A DNA stretch of 64,000 bases from the NCBI RefSeq assembly GCF_008831285.2, contig NC_045141.1:10588106-10652105 (forward strand). Direction: 5' to 3'. This document shows positions 24,626 to 37,619 of the stretch, piece after piece. The notes below the pieces were generated by a model. The model did no database searches. It was given only the letters and a program-made list of their open reading frames with translations, and had not been told where the DNA came from. Origin of the DNA: Nymphaea colorata (taxonomy: Eukaryota; Streptophyta; Magnoliopsida; Nymphaeales; Nymphaeaceae). The first letter of the stretch is position 1. Each line of letters begins with the position of its first letter. The position numbers were made by a program, and so were the translations under genes.

Positions 24626-25147
24626 TGTTAATGTGAGAAGGGAGGTGTTTTTCCTCCAAGCTACATTATCTGTAGTTCCCTTTTCCTCTTCCTATTTTGT
24701 TAAAGGTTGGACTTGTGATATACAGTTTATAGGCCCGTTTATTGTAAATGTTAGTTGGGTTTCTCTGCTTATTGGGTTACACACACAATAGCGAATTGAA
24801 TGTTTCTCTTTCACAGGGAAAGAATTGGGAGATCAAACCAATGGCAGCTCATTGGTTACTCTAGAGTGACCCGAAGCCTATGGTCTTTTGGATGATGTTG
24901 CAGACTTGCTTCATGTTTTTTCAGCAATGTCCAAACCTTTTCTTGCACGATCAAATATGAAACTTAATGACCTTCCCTTTATGACTTTGCTTAAAAATGC
25001 TGGAAAGAGGATTATTTATCTTAAAAGCAATTTGATGCTGAGCAATGAAGTTAGAAATCAAGCAATTCCTTTTTCCATTCTGTAGTTTTCAGGTTAGTCT
25101 CATCGGACCAATCCTCTTACATGCAGAAGCAATACCCCAGATGCGTA

Positions 25148-25153
25148 TTTATT
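25148..25153 (-). terminator. Polyadenylation signal of SAMS copy 1
   Basis: The minus strand reads AATAAA in GGGAATAAATACGC, about 115 bases after the stop. The same sequence and spacing occur in copy 2. Confidence 0.6.
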
Positions 25154-25268
25154 CCCACAACATACTTTGAAACAGTAAATAGAGGCCAAACAGAAACACA
25201 GAAAGTGATGGAAGCTTTCTCAGCCAACAGGCCTAGTTGTCCTTCAGCACAAAAATTGCCTCAGTTTC

Positions 25269-26432
25269 CTACTTGAGCAGCTTGACTGTCTCCCATGTGA
25301 AGTCTGGATCATCACGTCCAAAATGACCATAAGCAGCAGTCTTCTGGTACCTGAAATTTCCTCCCCTCTTCAGGTCCAAATTGATAGCTATCATCCCAGG
25401 CCTGAAATCAAAGTTCTCCTTGATCAGATTCAGTATGTCCTTATCCGAGATCTTCCCTGTCTTGTAGGTGTCGACAAACACAGAGAGTGGCTCAGGCACT
25501 CCAATTGCATAGGAGACCTGAACCAGGCAGCGGCGAGCCAGGCCGGATGCAACCACACTCTTGGCCGCCTGCCTAACTATGTAAGCACCACTTCTGTCCA
25601 CCTTGGTTGGGTCCTTGCCAGAGAATGCACCACCTCCATGAGCTCCCCACCCTCCATAAGTGTCAATGATGATCTTCCTTCCTGTGAGCCCTGCATCGCC
25701 GTGCGGCCCGCCGATGACAAAGCGGCCCGATGGGTTCAGGTGAAATATGGTCCTCCCATCAAGGTATTTGGATGGTATCACAGGCTTGATCACATGCTCC
25801 TTCAGATCTGCTGCTATCTGATCATTTGTGACCGTCTCATCATGCTGTGTGGAGATAAGAACAGTGTGAACTCTCAGTGGAACCATTGCACCTCCTTCAT
25901 TTTTGTACTCTACAGTAACCTGTGTCTTCCCATCTGGCCTCAGCCATGGGCACGTCCCGTTCTTCCTGACTTCAGTGAGCCTTGCTCCTAGCTTTGTGGC
26001 CAGGACATGGGTGAGGGGCATCAGCTCAGGAGTCTCATCGGTAGCATACCCGAACATGTGGCCCTGATCACCTGCACCGATCTCCTCGGGCCTCTTGGTG
26101 AGATGGCCATGAACACCCTGAGCTATGTCCGGGCTCTGCTGCTCTATGTTCACGAGAACATTGCAGTTGTCAGCGTCCAGGCCGACGTCTGCCGAGACGA
26201 AGCCAATCTCTCTGCATGTGTCCCGGACGATCTTTTCGTAGTTGATCTCAGCCTTGGTGGTGATTTCTCCGAATACCATGACCATGTTGGTCTTGGTGCA
26301 TGTCTCGCATGCGACCTTACTGTCAGGGTCTTGCTGCAAGCAGGCGTCGAGTATGGCATCTGATATCTGGTCACACAGCTTGTCCGGGTGGCCCTCGTTG
26401 ACGGACTCTGAGGTGAAGAGGAAGGTATCCAT
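25269..26432 (-). CDS. SAMS: S-adenosylmethionine synthetase, copy 1
   Basis: This is a complete uninterrupted 387-residue coding exon. The enzyme makes S-adenosylmethionine from methionine and ATP in the cytosol, feeding methylation, ethylene, polyamine and lignin pathways. The N-terminal [14 protein letters not shown] (residues 13-26), the ATP-binding GAGDQG (119-124) and the phosphate-binding GGGAFSGKD (266-274) are intact. So are the lysines and aspartates around them. Plant family members usually have about 390-394 residues. Here the protein ends at VKLLK, a few residues short, in both copies. The start is fixed by the family N-terminus ([14 protein letters not shown]), and the ATG sits right at a splice acceptor. 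The protein is identical to copy 2, with three silent base differences that I found. Confidence 0.98.
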   Translation of the reverse strand: MDTFLFTSESVNEGHPDKLCDQISDAILDACLQQDPDSKVACETCTKTNMVMVFGEITTKAEINYEKIVRDTCREIGFVSADVGLDADNCNVLVNIEQQSPDIAQGVHGHLTKRPEEIGAGDQGHMFGYATDETPELMPLTHVLATKLGARLTEVRKNGTCPWLRPDGKTQVTVEYKNEGGAMVPLRVHTVLISTQHDETVTNDQIAADLKEHVIKPVIPSKYLDGRTIFHLNPSGRFVIGGPHGDAGLTGRKIIIDTYGGWGAHGGGAFSGKDPTKVDRSGAYIVRQAAKSVVASGLARRCLVQVSYAIGVPEPLSVFVDTYKTGKISDKDILNLIKENFDFRPGMIAINLDLKRGGNFRYQKTAAYGHFGRDDPDFTWETVKLLK

Positions 26433-27498
26433 CTGTGGTAGGAAAATTTTGTTGCCAAATCAGTAAGAATTGTGCAGAATTGTTGAGAGCGTTTCATAAA
26501 AGCAATGTATTTAAAGTAGGTTTCACAATTTTCAGACCCTTCCTCGTTCTCAAGGTCAGAGCAAATGTTTCTTCTTCCTTTTTTTTTTTTGGCAGCAAAT
26601 GACAATTGATTATAGCATCCAGGAAATGAACTTTGCGCTGAAAGATCTCAAGTAGACTAAGACCCTGTTTCCAACATAGCAGTGCTTCTCTGCTTCTCCC
26701 GTCTATCTATGCCCTGCTTCCAATTTCAAAATTCAAACTACCAATCCTCTGTTCTTGGCAACTAATTCTGACAAAGAAAGACAAGCCGGTTTCCAGTCTC
26801 TGTCTCTCTCTCTCATTGGGAACGAAGTCAGCTAGATTGCAGTAGTAATGCATCTATACATATAACCTCACATCTGAATAGATAATTAATCTTCTTAACC
26901 TTTTAAAAGATGCAGACTCGATAGATCTCCTAAAACGTTAAGATGGACTGCAATTAAGTAAGGAGATGCATGCTAGACATGAAGCCCGCTGCATATATTA
27001 TGATATCATCAAAGTCACATGGATGAAGATGACTTCTCAAGATCCTGAAAGTCTCTTTACTGAGAGCTATCTTACCCATGGACTTGAGGCAGTGGATCCT
27101 CATGTTTCATTTATACTTGCGTAAAACTGCTGGAGGCCCTCGACAGTTTTATTGCCCAAAAAATAAAATATATACACAGCAAAAAGTACAAAGCCCACAC
27201 AAGTACTGAGATGCAGAAATTACAGTGAAGATTCAGAGATGGGGTCCCAGCTTCTTGAAAATTTATGCCTTTTGTAGAAGAAAAACACTAATTTTCATGC
27301 TTTAAAAAAAATCTACCCATTTCTCAGTCATGCCCAGAATGGGTTCTGTGCTAGCTGAACTAGCAGAACGGACCATGCGTAAAAATAATCACAAAAGGGA
27401 AAGTGAAAAACTTCACAGATTCAACCGGCCCTCCATCACACTCACAACTCGAGCTGTGAGTGGCCAGTAAAACCAGGTGAGAGAGAGAGGGCAGATAC
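26433..27498 (-). other. 5' leader intron of SAMS copy 1
   Basis: On the minus strand a GTATCT donor follows the leader exon end CTGCAAGAAG at 27499. The acceptor TACCACAG lies directly before the ATG. Length is about 1066 bp. A single long intron in the 5' leader is usual for plant SAMS genes. The matching intron in copy 2 has many indels and substitutions, unlike the coding exon. Confidence 0.8.
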
Positions 27499-27590
27499 CT
27501 TCTTGCAGGTGGAATGAGATAAATGCCACAGAGCTCAGAGTGGAATGGTGGACGTGGAAATCGCTGCCAGAGTCTAGCTATTTATAAGCT
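27499..27590 (-). promoter_or_regulatory. Core promoter and leader exon of SAMS copy 1
   Basis: On the minus strand the TATA box TATAAATA (27579-27586) lies in GAGAGCTTATAAATAGCTAG. The leader exon runs from about 27555 to 27499 and contains no ATG. The same order is found in copy 2 at 30199-30305. Start-site position is estimated from the TATA box. Confidence 0.7.
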
Positions 27591-28045
27591 CTCTCCTCTT
27601 TCGTCTTACTCTTTCAAAGCGCACGGACTAATTTTGTGGGGTTGGTGTGTTTCTAAAATCCAGAAGCGGTGGGTTCCTCCAAACCTTGGTCGGGAGAAAA
27701 GGGTTGGTGAACGGAGGCGGTGGCGTGTGTAATTGCGACCAAAGTTGGTAGATCTTCAAACCCCCATGGATCTTCTGCAGGCGGTTGGTTTTGTCGGCCC
27801 ATTCCTTCGTTAAAGATTGATTCATTTCATTTTAAAGCTTTTATTTTATTTCTTAGCCTTTACTTCTGAGTTTTTTTTCCTTTCAACTTTGGCGGCTGCT
27901 TGATTCATGATCAAATTGTGCCCAACGTCACGGTTCTCCGAAACGTGTCTGCCCATTGTTAACAACCCAGACGAGAGGGATGTTTGGAAGTAGTCAATAT
28001 CAATGACAGAAAAGTCTTAAGCAGGATTGGTGTGTTGCCACTGGT

Positions 28046-28486
28046 GGAGGTGTCAACGAACCATATTTGAATCTTTGAATCCAGCATTACCTTTAATCAT
28101 ATTTATTTTGTCATATATTTATATATTTTTATGTTCAAATGTGAATTTGGATTTGAATATGAATAAAGAAAAGTTATATTTAAATCTGAATTTGAAACTC
28201 TATTTTACAATTCGAATCTGATTTTTACATTCATATTCAAATGTGAATTTTCAACGAAATTTAACCAACTTTTAAAATATAAGAGCATTATGTATTGGAT
28301 ATTTGTTTAAAAATAAATCCGATTATGTACTTAAATCCGATAAAACTGAATTTGAATCTCAATTTGATCAAATTTCATTTGTTAAATACCAATCAGATCC
28401 CATTTCTTAATCAGAAATTAAATTTTTTTCATATTTCATTTTTTGGGTTCCGTTTTATAAAATCCAATCCAAATGAGACACCTCAA
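28046..28486. mobile_element. AT-rich MITE-like element with GAGGTGTC ends
   Basis: The left end GGAGGTGTCAACGAACC and the inverse of the right end, GAGGTGTCTCATTTGG, form short inverted ends. The interior is built of degenerate AATTTGAAT-type phrases. It lies in the spacer between the two SAMS arms, just beyond the left arm. Target duplication and superfamily were not resolved. Confidence 0.45.
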
Positions 28487-28726
28487 AATCTCTATAAGTC
28501 TACTCAAATAGCCCAGACCACCCAGCCATGATGATAGATGGGGCCATCAGAGAGGCTGGTAGTAGGATCCTCTTTTTCTGCCCGATTTTCTTTGTTTTTT
28601 TTTTCTAATATAAAAATATTACTGGCCTTTTATGTTGACCACCCAAGAGCCATATAGAGTGATTATTGACTTGAATCTTCTCTTCCGTTCTCTTCTATTC
28701 TATGCTTTGTGGTTTAGTATTTAAGT

Positions 28727-28995
28727 CTTGCGCATCAGGCCAGCCCGGTCCGATAACTAGCTGGGTGCATGCTTGGCCTGATTCTAAAAACTCGAGTCTG
28801 AGCTTACCTTGATTAAATTTTAAAAAATATTTTTAATAAAAGATAATATATAAATATAATTGATTATAATAAAATATTATAAATATATATATATATTAAT
28901 AAAAAATAAAAATTAAATTATCGAGCCCGAAGACTCAGGTCCCTTTTTCTCGAGCTCGAGTTAGGCTGGGAAACTGGTATCCAACAGCGGCCCGA
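28727..28995. mobile_element. MITE-like element, GGGC arms and AT core (copy 3)
   Basis: Arms contain CAGGCCAGCCCGGTCC and CAGCGGCCCGACTT around a core of more than 100 bp that is almost only A and T. It is related to the copies at 18078, 21432 and 29425 but appears inverted relative to copy 2. Borders are approximate. Confidence 0.5.
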
Positions 28996-29019
28996 CTTTT
29001 ATATATGTAGTTTATCAAT

Positions 29020-29424
<405 letters not shown>

Positions 29425-29710
29425 CCAACTAGGAGTGTGGGCATCGGGCTGGGCCCAACAACCTGAAATTCACTGGGTCCAACATTCGAGTATCCGGTTA
29501 TAATAAAAAAATATTTTTAAATTATAAAATGTTTTTTTCATATAAATTATATTTTAAATAATAAAATATATATTATTAAATTAAAAGATAATAAAATTAT
29601 TTTTTAATATTAATGGACCAGGTCGGGCCTGAGCCCAGGCCGGGTTTTTCGAGCCAGCGTTATGGGATGGGTACCGGCTCCCACCGGCGGCCCGGCCTAG
29701 TGCGCACCGT
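29425..29710. mobile_element. MITE-like element, GGGC arms and AT core (copy 4)
   Basis: Left arm GTGTGGGCATCGGGCTGGGC, right arm with CGGCGGCCCGGCCTAGTGCGC, and an AT-only core. It stops within about 12 bases of where the right SAMS arm begins. The left arm closely matches copy 1. Target duplication not resolved. Confidence 0.55.
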
Positions 29711-30200
29711 GGGTGAGACTTTTCATTGATATGGACTATTTCCGAACAACTCTCCCTCTTTTAGGTTGTTGATAATGGACAGAAACGTTTAAAGGTGGTG
29801 ACGTTGGCCACAATTCGGTCGAGGATCAAGCAGCCGTCAAAGTTGATGGAAAAAACTCGTCAAAAACAAAATAAAAAGCTTTACAATGAAATGAATCAAT
29901 CTTTGTCGAAGGAATGTGGCAAGAAAACTAGTCCACCTGCAGAATATCCATGGGGGTGTGAAGTATCTGCCAACTTTGCTCACGATTACACGCCACCTCC
30001 TCCATCCACCAACCCTTCTCTCCAAACCAAGATTGGAGGAACGCCTACTGCTTCCACCAAACCCCGTCCACACAATACGCTGGTGTAGTAAAGCAAGACA
30101 AAGCGAATTAGAACAGACTTGGATGGTTGGTAGAAGCGCACCAACCCCCCAGAATGAGTCAGTGCGCTTTGGAAGACGAAGACGACAGGAGGAGAGAGCT

Positions 30201-30305
30201 TATAAATAGCTAGACGCTGGCATCGATTTCCACGTCCATCATTCATCTCTCACAATTCTGTACTTCTGAGTTCTGCGGCATTTATTTCACTCCACCTGCA
30301 AGAAG
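30201..30305 (+). promoter_or_regulatory. Core promoter and leader exon of SAMS copy 2
   Basis: The TATA box TATAAATA at 30201-30208 lies in GAGAGCTTATAAATAGCTAG, a near-exact match to copy 1. A start near 30232 is expected. The leader has no ATG before the splice donor at 30306. GTCCATCATTCATCTCTC, a pyrimidine-rich stretch, follows the expected start. Confidence 0.7.
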
Positions 30306-31376
30306 GTACCTGCTCTCTTTCTCTCTCTCCCTCTCTGGTCACCTGGTTTTACCGTCCAGTCACAGCTCCAATTCTGTGTGTGATGGAGGCCCGGTTGACT
30401 CTGTCCCTTGTACACTCGATGGTGAAGTTTTTCGCTTTTTCCTTTTGTGATTATTTTAGGCAATGGTTACTTCTGCTAGTTTAGCATGACTGAGAAAAGG
30501 TAGTTTTTTTTTTTTAAAGCATGGAAATTAATGTTTCTCTTCTATAAAAAGTATAAATGAAACATGAAGCTAGGACCCCATCCCTGAATCTTCACTGTAA
30601 GTTCTGCTTTTTGCTGTGCATGTATGTTATTTTTTAGGCAATAAAACTGTCGAGGGCCTACCCATCAGCCGGAGTTTTACCGGAAGTGTAAATGAAACAT
30701 GAGGATCCACTGCGCCTCCAGTCAAAGGGTAAAATAGCTGTCAGTAAAGAGACTTTCACTAACAGTCATCTTCATCCATGTGACTTTGATGATGTCATAA
30801 TGTATGCATCGGGCTTTATTTCTAGCATGCATTTCCTTAATAGCAATACATCTCAACGTTTTAGGAGGTCTATTTAGGTTTCATCTTTTAGAAGGTTAAG
30901 AAGATGAATTATCTGTTCAGATGTGAGGGTGCATGTATACATGCATTACTATTGAAATCTAGGTGGCTTCTTTCCTAATGTGAGAGAGAGGCCAGAAACA
31001 GCCTTGTCTTTCTTTGTCTGAATTAGTTGTAAAGAAGAGAGCATTGGTGGCCTGAAATTGAAAGCAGAGCATAGATAGACGAGAGAAACAGAGAATCACC
31101 TCTGTTGGAAACAGGGTCTTAGTCTACTTGACATCTTTTAGCGCACAATCCATTTCCTGGAAGCCAGAATCAATTGTTATTTCATGCCAAAAAAGGGAAG
31201 AAAAAATTTAACCATCTGCTCTGACCTTGAGAAAAAGGAAGTTTCTGAAAATTATGAAACCTACTTTAGATGTATTCCACCTGTTTGCTTAAATACATTG
31301 CTTTTATGAAACGTTCTCAAAATCAGCAATTCTGGACAATTCTTACTGATTTGGCAACAAAATTTTCCTACCACAG
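30306..31376 (+). other. 5' leader intron of SAMS copy 2
   Basis: The donor is GAAG|GTACCT and the acceptor TACCACAG abuts the ATG at 31377. Length is 1071 bp, close to that of copy 1. The sequence has diverged from it by many substitutions and small indels. No coding sequence lies inside. Confidence 0.8.
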
Positions 31377-32540
31377 ATGGATACCTTCCTCTTCACCTCA
31401 GAGTCCGTCAACGAGGGCCACCCCGACAAGCTGTGTGACCAGATATCAGATGCCATACTCGACGCCTGCTTGCAGCAAGACCCTGACAGTAAGGTCGCAT
31501 GCGAGACATGCACCAAGACCAACATGGTCATGGTATTCGGAGAGATCACCACCAAGGCTGAGATCAACTACGAAAAGATCGTCCGGGACACATGCAGAGA
31601 GATTGGCTTCGTCTCGGCAGACGTCGGCCTGGACGCTGACAACTGCAATGTTCTCGTGAACATAGAGCAGCAGAGCCCGGACATAGCTCAGGGTGTTCAT
31701 GGCCATCTCACCAAGAGGCCCGAGGAGATCGGTGCAGGTGATCAGGGCCACATGTTCGGGTATGCTACCGATGAGACTCCTGAGCTGATGCCCCTCACCC
31801 ATGTCCTGGCTACAAAGCTAGGAGCAAGGCTCACTGAAGTCAGGAAGAACGGGACGTGCCCATGGCTGAGGCCAGATGGGAAGACACAGGTTACTGTAGA
31901 GTACAAAAATGAAGGAGGTGCAATGGTTCCACTGAGAGTTCACACTGTTCTTATCTCCACACAGCATGATGAGACGGTCACAAATGATCAGATAGCAGCA
32001 GATCTGAAGGAGCATGTGATCAAGCCTGTGATACCATCCAAATACCTTGATGGGAGGACCATATTTCACCTGAACCCATCGGGCCGCTTTGTCATCGGCG
32101 GGCCGCACGGCGATGCAGGGCTCACAGGAAGGAAGATCATCATTGACACTTATGGAGGGTGGGGAGCTCATGGAGGTGGTGCATTCTCTGGCAAGGACCC
32201 AACCAAGGTGGACAGAAGTGGTGCTTACATAGTTAGGCAGGCGGCCAAGAGTGTGGTTGCATCCGGCCTGGCTCGCCGCTGCCTGGTTCAGGTCTCCTAT
32301 GCAATTGGAGTGCCTGAGCCACTCTCTGTGTTTGTAGACACCTACAAGACAGGGAAGATCTCGGATAAGGACATACTGAATCTGATCAAGGAGAACTTTG
32401 ATTTCAGGCCTGGGATGATAGCCATCAATTTGGACCTGAAGAGGGGAGGAAATTTCAGGTACCAGAAGACTGCTGCTTATGGTCATTTTGGACGTGATGA
32501 TCCAGACTTCACATGGGAGACAGTCAAGCTGCTCAAGTAG
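31377..32540 (+). CDS. SAMS: S-adenosylmethionine synthetase, copy 2
   Basis: A complete 387-residue coding exon with the same protein as copy 1. [13 protein letters not shown] (14-26), GAGDQG (119-124) and GGGAFSGKD (266-274) are present, so activity is expected. The three silent differences I found against copy 1 are in the codons of GEITT (GAG/GAA, residue 56), FVDTY (GTA/GTC, residue 320) and MIAIN (GCC/GCT, residue 349). The gene is head-to-head with copy 1, about 4.9 kb ATG to ATG, with its own TATA box, leader exon and leader intron. Both genes look functional. Expression cannot be judged from sequence. Confidence 0.98.
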   Translation: MDTFLFTSESVNEGHPDKLCDQISDAILDACLQQDPDSKVACETCTKTNMVMVFGEITTKAEINYEKIVRDTCREIGFVSADVGLDADNCNVLVNIEQQSPDIAQGVHGHLTKRPEEIGAGDQGHMFGYATDETPELMPLTHVLATKLGARLTEVRKNGTCPWLRPDGKTQVTVEYKNEGGAMVPLRVHTVLISTQHDETVTNDQIAADLKEHVIKPVIPSKYLDGRTIFHLNPSGRFVIGGPHGDAGLTGRKIIIDTYGGWGAHGGGAFSGKDPTKVDRSGAYIVRQAAKSVVASGLARRCLVQVSYAIGVPEPLSVFVDTYKTGKISDKDILNLIKENFDFRPGMIAINLDLKRGGNFRYQKTAAYGHFGRDDPDFTWETVKLLK

Positions 32541-32654
32541 GAAACTGAGGCAATTTTTGTGCTGAAGGACAACTAGGCCTGTTGGCTGAGAAAGCTTCCA
32601 TCATTTTCTGTGTTTCTGTTTCGCCCCTATTTACTGTTTCAAGTATGTTGTGGG

Positions 32655-32660
32655 AATAAA
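32655..32660 (+). terminator. Polyadenylation signal of SAMS copy 2
   Basis: AATAAA in GGGAATAAATACGC, about 115 bases after the stop and matching copy 1. Confidence 0.6.
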
Positions 32661-33075
32661 TACGCATCTGGGGTATCGCTTTTGCATGTAAGAGGATTGG
32701 TTTGATGAGACAGCAAACTGAAAGCTACAGAATGGAAAATGGAATTTCATGATTTCTAACTTTATTGCTCTGCATCATTAATTTGATTTTAGGATGAACA
32801 ATCCCATTTTCAGCATTTGTAAGCAAAGTCATGAATGGAAGGTCATTAGGTTTCATATTTGATCGTGCAAGAAAAGGATTTTCAGGCGTTCATTGGAAAT
32901 TTTAAACCTCCCATTGTTGGACTTGTGATCTGGCCACATCTTCCAGTACCATAAACAAAAAAAAAAGAAGTACATGCTTAAATAATAAATGAAAAATTAA
33001 TAGCTACATATGGCTCTCATTTTTTCGTCTACCATGGGCCATCTCCAGATGGCAATTCATATAATAAGTAACAAT

Positions 33076-33458
33076 TGTTGGGTTCATGCAGCGGAATGGT
33101 GTCTGGCATCTGCCGATCGGCTCTCTTCTGTGCAGCAGGTTTACCACCACCAGCGTGTCAACCATAGCCTCTCAACGTAAAGAGGCAGCACCTGTGAACA
33201 AATAGAGAGAAAGAGGAAGAAGAAGAGTATGTCCCTTTTGGGGTTTCCTTCTAAGGGGCTCCTCATGTGTAATCAACCATCTAATACTTAGTCTCGCTAG
33301 ATATAAATAGTCAGCGCCTTAGGTTTTCCCCAAATCCAGCAGCGGTTACAGTCAGTGAGAGATTTTAGGTGAGCATTTAAAGCTCGTAACTGCAAGTGGG
33401 CCCCCTTGCAGTTACAAGATGAATGGGAAGGGCTCTTGGCCACTACCACTACCCAACA
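33076..33458 (-). repeat. 3' LTR of the non-autonomous element
   Basis: TGTTGGGTTCATGCAGCGG to CTACCCAACA. A TATA-like TAGATATAAATAG sits near 33299. The adjacent inner bases read GGCTAAGTGGGATA on the minus strand, a plausible polypurine tract. Confidence 0.9.
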
Positions 33459-34569
33459 TATCCCACTTAGCCATGAGACTGCCAGTTTGCTTCCACTATA
33501 TATGAGTTTTCTTGATCTTTAGTTACGAGGTTTTCCTTAATTGGTTTGTCCATCGTAACTTGTTAAAACTTAGTCGCATATAGACCAAACTTTACATCAA
33601 AACATCAAGAATTTTCTTGATAATAATGCTAGCAATCATGTACGCATTTGATACGTACATATATATCCTCTTCTTGTTCAACAGTGAAATCAACCTGGAT
33701 ACTTTTCAACCACCTCACAAAGAGGCAAACCAGTATTTTCTTAGCCCCATACGAGCTACATGCTTGGCAGATAAATCAATAGTAATTTTTTCACTAAAAT
33801 GCTAGCAAACATATAAATACTTCTCTGTTTTATTCATGTATCCGAAAACAATTAAATACCTTAAAACAAGACAACTTGGACATTTTTAATGTGTACTAAC
33901 AAGCCAAATTAAGAGCTTGTATCAAGTCCAACACACAAACTAATATACATTGAAAGCACATAACATACCTTTCTTTTATTGTTTTCATCAATGTACTCCT
34001 TTAACAACAGGAGTTCCAATGCATTCATGCAATGCATTAAGGTGTGACAAAACAATATAAAGTTTTCCATCAAAACAAAGAGCATATTCAAGTGTGCTCC
34101 CACTTATCAAATATTTACATAGTCATCAACCTGATTAGCAACTCCTAATCTTTATTATGATTATTTAACAGAATGAGCAATTAACTCATAGTCTATCATA
34201 CAAGCACTTTTCATCTTATATAGTTTTCATCAATGTACTCACTCATAGAAAGAGTTCCATTTATCCCATCGAGGTCAACACATAGCTTCAACAACGCATG
34301 CATGCAACAATAATTCAAATATCTCCATTCATGTATTCTACAAGAAGATCATTAAGATCACTAATAAACTTCAGTTGAACGTTTAATATCAAACTGATTC
34401 TTAGTCGGTTCATTACCTGACCGCTTATTAGCATATTTAAACGATCAAACTTGATCATCAAATGAATAGCCAGATTTTGTGCATGCAACAATGATTCAAA
34501 TATAACCATGAAACTCTTGACTTTTGTGACTATTATCAATGTCTAAAGAATAAAAAATTGGACTCAGTT

Positions 34570-34735
34570 GGTTATTTTTCTTACTGATCCATAAATTGAT
34601 CTAGACGGTTCATTACTAGATTGTTCAGTTGGTTCATTGCCAAACTGATCCCAATCGGTTTTTTGTGAGACTGTTACCCAGTTGGTTCATTGCCAAACTG
34701 TTCTTCAGTCGGTTCATTACCAGACTGATCAGATC
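34570..34735. repeat. Degenerate short repeats (GGTTCATTGCCAAACTG)
   Basis: Phrases of the type GTTGGTTCATTGCCAAACTG or CGGTTCATTACCAGACTGAT recur at irregular spacing of about 30-60 bases inside the non-autonomous element. They look like decayed tandem units. Confidence 0.6.
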
Positions 34736-37619
34736 ATCCAGTAGATCAATATGATCTCCCATTGGATCATTGTCTTTGATATTATTATTTAAACACATCA
34801 ATCTCATGCATAAAACTTCATATACCCTACTTCATTTGGATATTCAATACATATGCATTTAGAAACATATTATTTAACTTCTAGATATATACTTCATATG
34901 CATTGTATATCTCCTAAGATATCAATATGAATCTAATTAGTGTGGATCTCATTATAGTCATGAGTGTTATCTTACACCTCATGACAAATATTTAAATCAA
35001 ATTCATTCTCAAACAAGAACTTGCTTAATTGCATGCTAACATAGTTCAATCCACAAATGAACAAATAATATAACATGTTTGGATCTAATATAAACAGGAT
35101 ACAGATGTTTAACCATATATCCAAATATATATATTCAAATCTGAATCACAACTATATGTAAAGTGGATCTCAAGCAATAAATAGATCCAATTTCAAAAGT
35201 CACATGAATTCAGATTATATTAACATAGATCCAAACTAGTAATATCAATAATATCATTGACATGAATTTAAAACACATGATCCTCATTAAAATAATATAC
35301 AATACGATTCAACAACCATATTTGGATCAATACCCATCTCTCTTTGAAGAAAACAAGTTATCATGTACTAGAACTTTAGTGCTATAAAGCTTCAAATAAA
35401 TACATTCTTGCCAATATAAATGTTGGTCCAAGAGTATTATATTACATCTCTTGAGCATGCACTAAAAGACAAATTCATTTTCCTACAAAAAAAAGCAAAT
35501 AAAGCTTTATCCAATAATTTTCCAGAATAACCTTTGAATCTAGAATGGCAAGACATACTATAATATGATCATATCCAAAGACAAACATGATAACATATAT
35601 TGGAACCAAAATAATTAGGATATGAATTTTTCACATATCCAACCAGGTCAGTTTAGATCTGAAGCTAAACTTTATGTAATGTGGATTTCAGCAGTTCAAA
35701 TATATAAATTCAGATCAAATCAGTAATATCCACAATGCAACTAATCTGAATTTAAAACTGCAAATGATCCAAATGTTGTACACCATGATTTCAACAACCA
35801 TGTTTGGATCAAACAATACCCTAATTCTTGAACAATGTATAACAAGAAAAATTTCTTTACCTTGGTCTGTATCCATACTAATTCATCACCCAAATAAAAC
35901 AAGTCTCCAAATTAAGACATTCCAAACTCATATGGGTTTCAGTTCAAGAGTGTTATAGTACACCTCTTGAACATACATTTAAAACAAGTTCACCTCAGTA
36001 GTGGAGTAAATAAAGCATTGTTCAATTAGAACTATAGAATGATTTGAGTTCATATCTGCTAGCCATCTTAGATAAGGGCAAATAAATTTTTATGTACTTG
36101 AATTTATAGTACAACAGATCTTCAAATAAAATATTTCATTAACATGGTTTTCATCATCTTTATGACTGTTATCTTTCAAAAAGCAAACATGATGATATAC
36201 GGTATTCATTGTCAGTACCAGTATTTGGAGTCAATGATCCAACTAAATTCATCTGGATGTAAAATCTATCATAAACGAGTATAATGCTATATGGATCTCA
36301 CCATGTCTAAGAGTATTGATTTGCGCCTCTTAGCATACAATCATGCAATAATATAATCATTCATTTTAAATAGGATAAACACATAGTAGTATAATCTTTA
36401 TCCCAAGAATATTCTTTTATAAGGAGCAAAAGAAATTCATCTTTTAGCACTCTAGTGCTACTCACATTGAATGTGTACAACTCGTAAAATCATTAGATCT
36501 AAAAATCAATGCTTATCATAATATGTTTAGATCTAATATAAACAAGATATAGATCTTGAACAAGTCAAATCAGATCATGCTCCAAATGAGTGCAGCGTTT
36601 AGTGTGAGATCCAAATTCAACAACTAAATGGATATATAAAACAAAGTTTTGGTCATAAATATGTGTGTGGACCAAAAAAGACGATGAATATTTGTAAAGC
36701 AAGTATAATAGCATATACTTAAACCAACATGAACCAGATATGAATTTTTAACCAAAATCCAAACAAATTTAGATCTGAATATGTCATGATTCAAAACGAA
36801 TATAAATATGGAACTTAAGCAACAATCAGATCCAAAACAAAAATCCAAATGATTATTTAAATTCAGATCTTACCAATGTGGATCCACACTCAATAATATC
36901 AACACTATAATTGATATGTATTTAAACAAATAAAGAGGATCCAAATTCAAATCCAATATGACTGTGTTTCAACATAATATTCATATCCAAATACGACACA
37001 ATGTTTATAACACCATTGGGTCATGCACACACAAAATAACAAAAATGTATAAGCATACATGCTAACCATTTTTAGCTTTTTGCCTGAGCTCCCACTCTTG
37101 TAGTCATTTCTAAATTAATTCCATGACAAGTATAGAACATTAATACATGAAAAAAAAACCAATAAGGAGAATAATATATCAATGATCTCCAATACCGTTC
37201 TAAGTATCAGTTAAAACAAGGAAAACTCATTAAAATTTTAGACCGTAAGTTCCCTTCTCATATTTCAAAATTATTTTCAGAACCCTTTTTCTGTGATTTT
37301 AATAAGCCTAAGGGTATCAGTACGTAATTGTACATAAATCTCGGTTTTCCGCAGAAATTGTAAAAGAATTTTCTGCAACCCTCTTTCAGAAATTTATGAT
37401 AACTAGGAGGGTATCTTTACGAAATTTCATATAAAATTTCTAGGTTTCACTGAAATTAACTTTCGCAAGCCTCTTCTTGAAAACGTTTTATGAAAAAACA
37501 CTGCTGCAATAATATTAGCAAAATGTGACAACGTTTTTGAAACTATTGCGAAAATGGTGGACTAAATATGTAATTTTCAAACTTTGACTGTAAAAACCAT
37601 TTTCGAATGATTTTTCCTC

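Larger units (their letters stand above)
24930..28008 (-). repeat. Left arm of the SAMS inverted duplication
   Basis: Read on the minus strand, this arm matches 29722-32886: promoter, leader exon, leader intron, coding exon and 3' flank are all in the same order. The match is nearly perfect over the coding exon. It falls with distance, down to patchy similarity in the leader intron and the outer flanks. Borders are where I stop seeing alignment by eye. Confidence 0.85.
29722..32886 (+). repeat. Right arm of the SAMS inverted duplication
   Basis: Matches the inverse of 24930-28008 in the same order of parts. Outer similarity ends soon after the shared phrase TTTGATCGTGCAAGAAAAGG (near 32860-32880). 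The spacer between the arms is about 1.7 kb. Confidence 0.85.

Noticed and set aside
25323-25991. Long plus-strand frame opposite SAMS copy 1
   Set aside because: It is the complement of the SAMS exon. The same frame appears opposite copy 2 with only the changes expected from silent differences. It is a shadow of strong codon bias.
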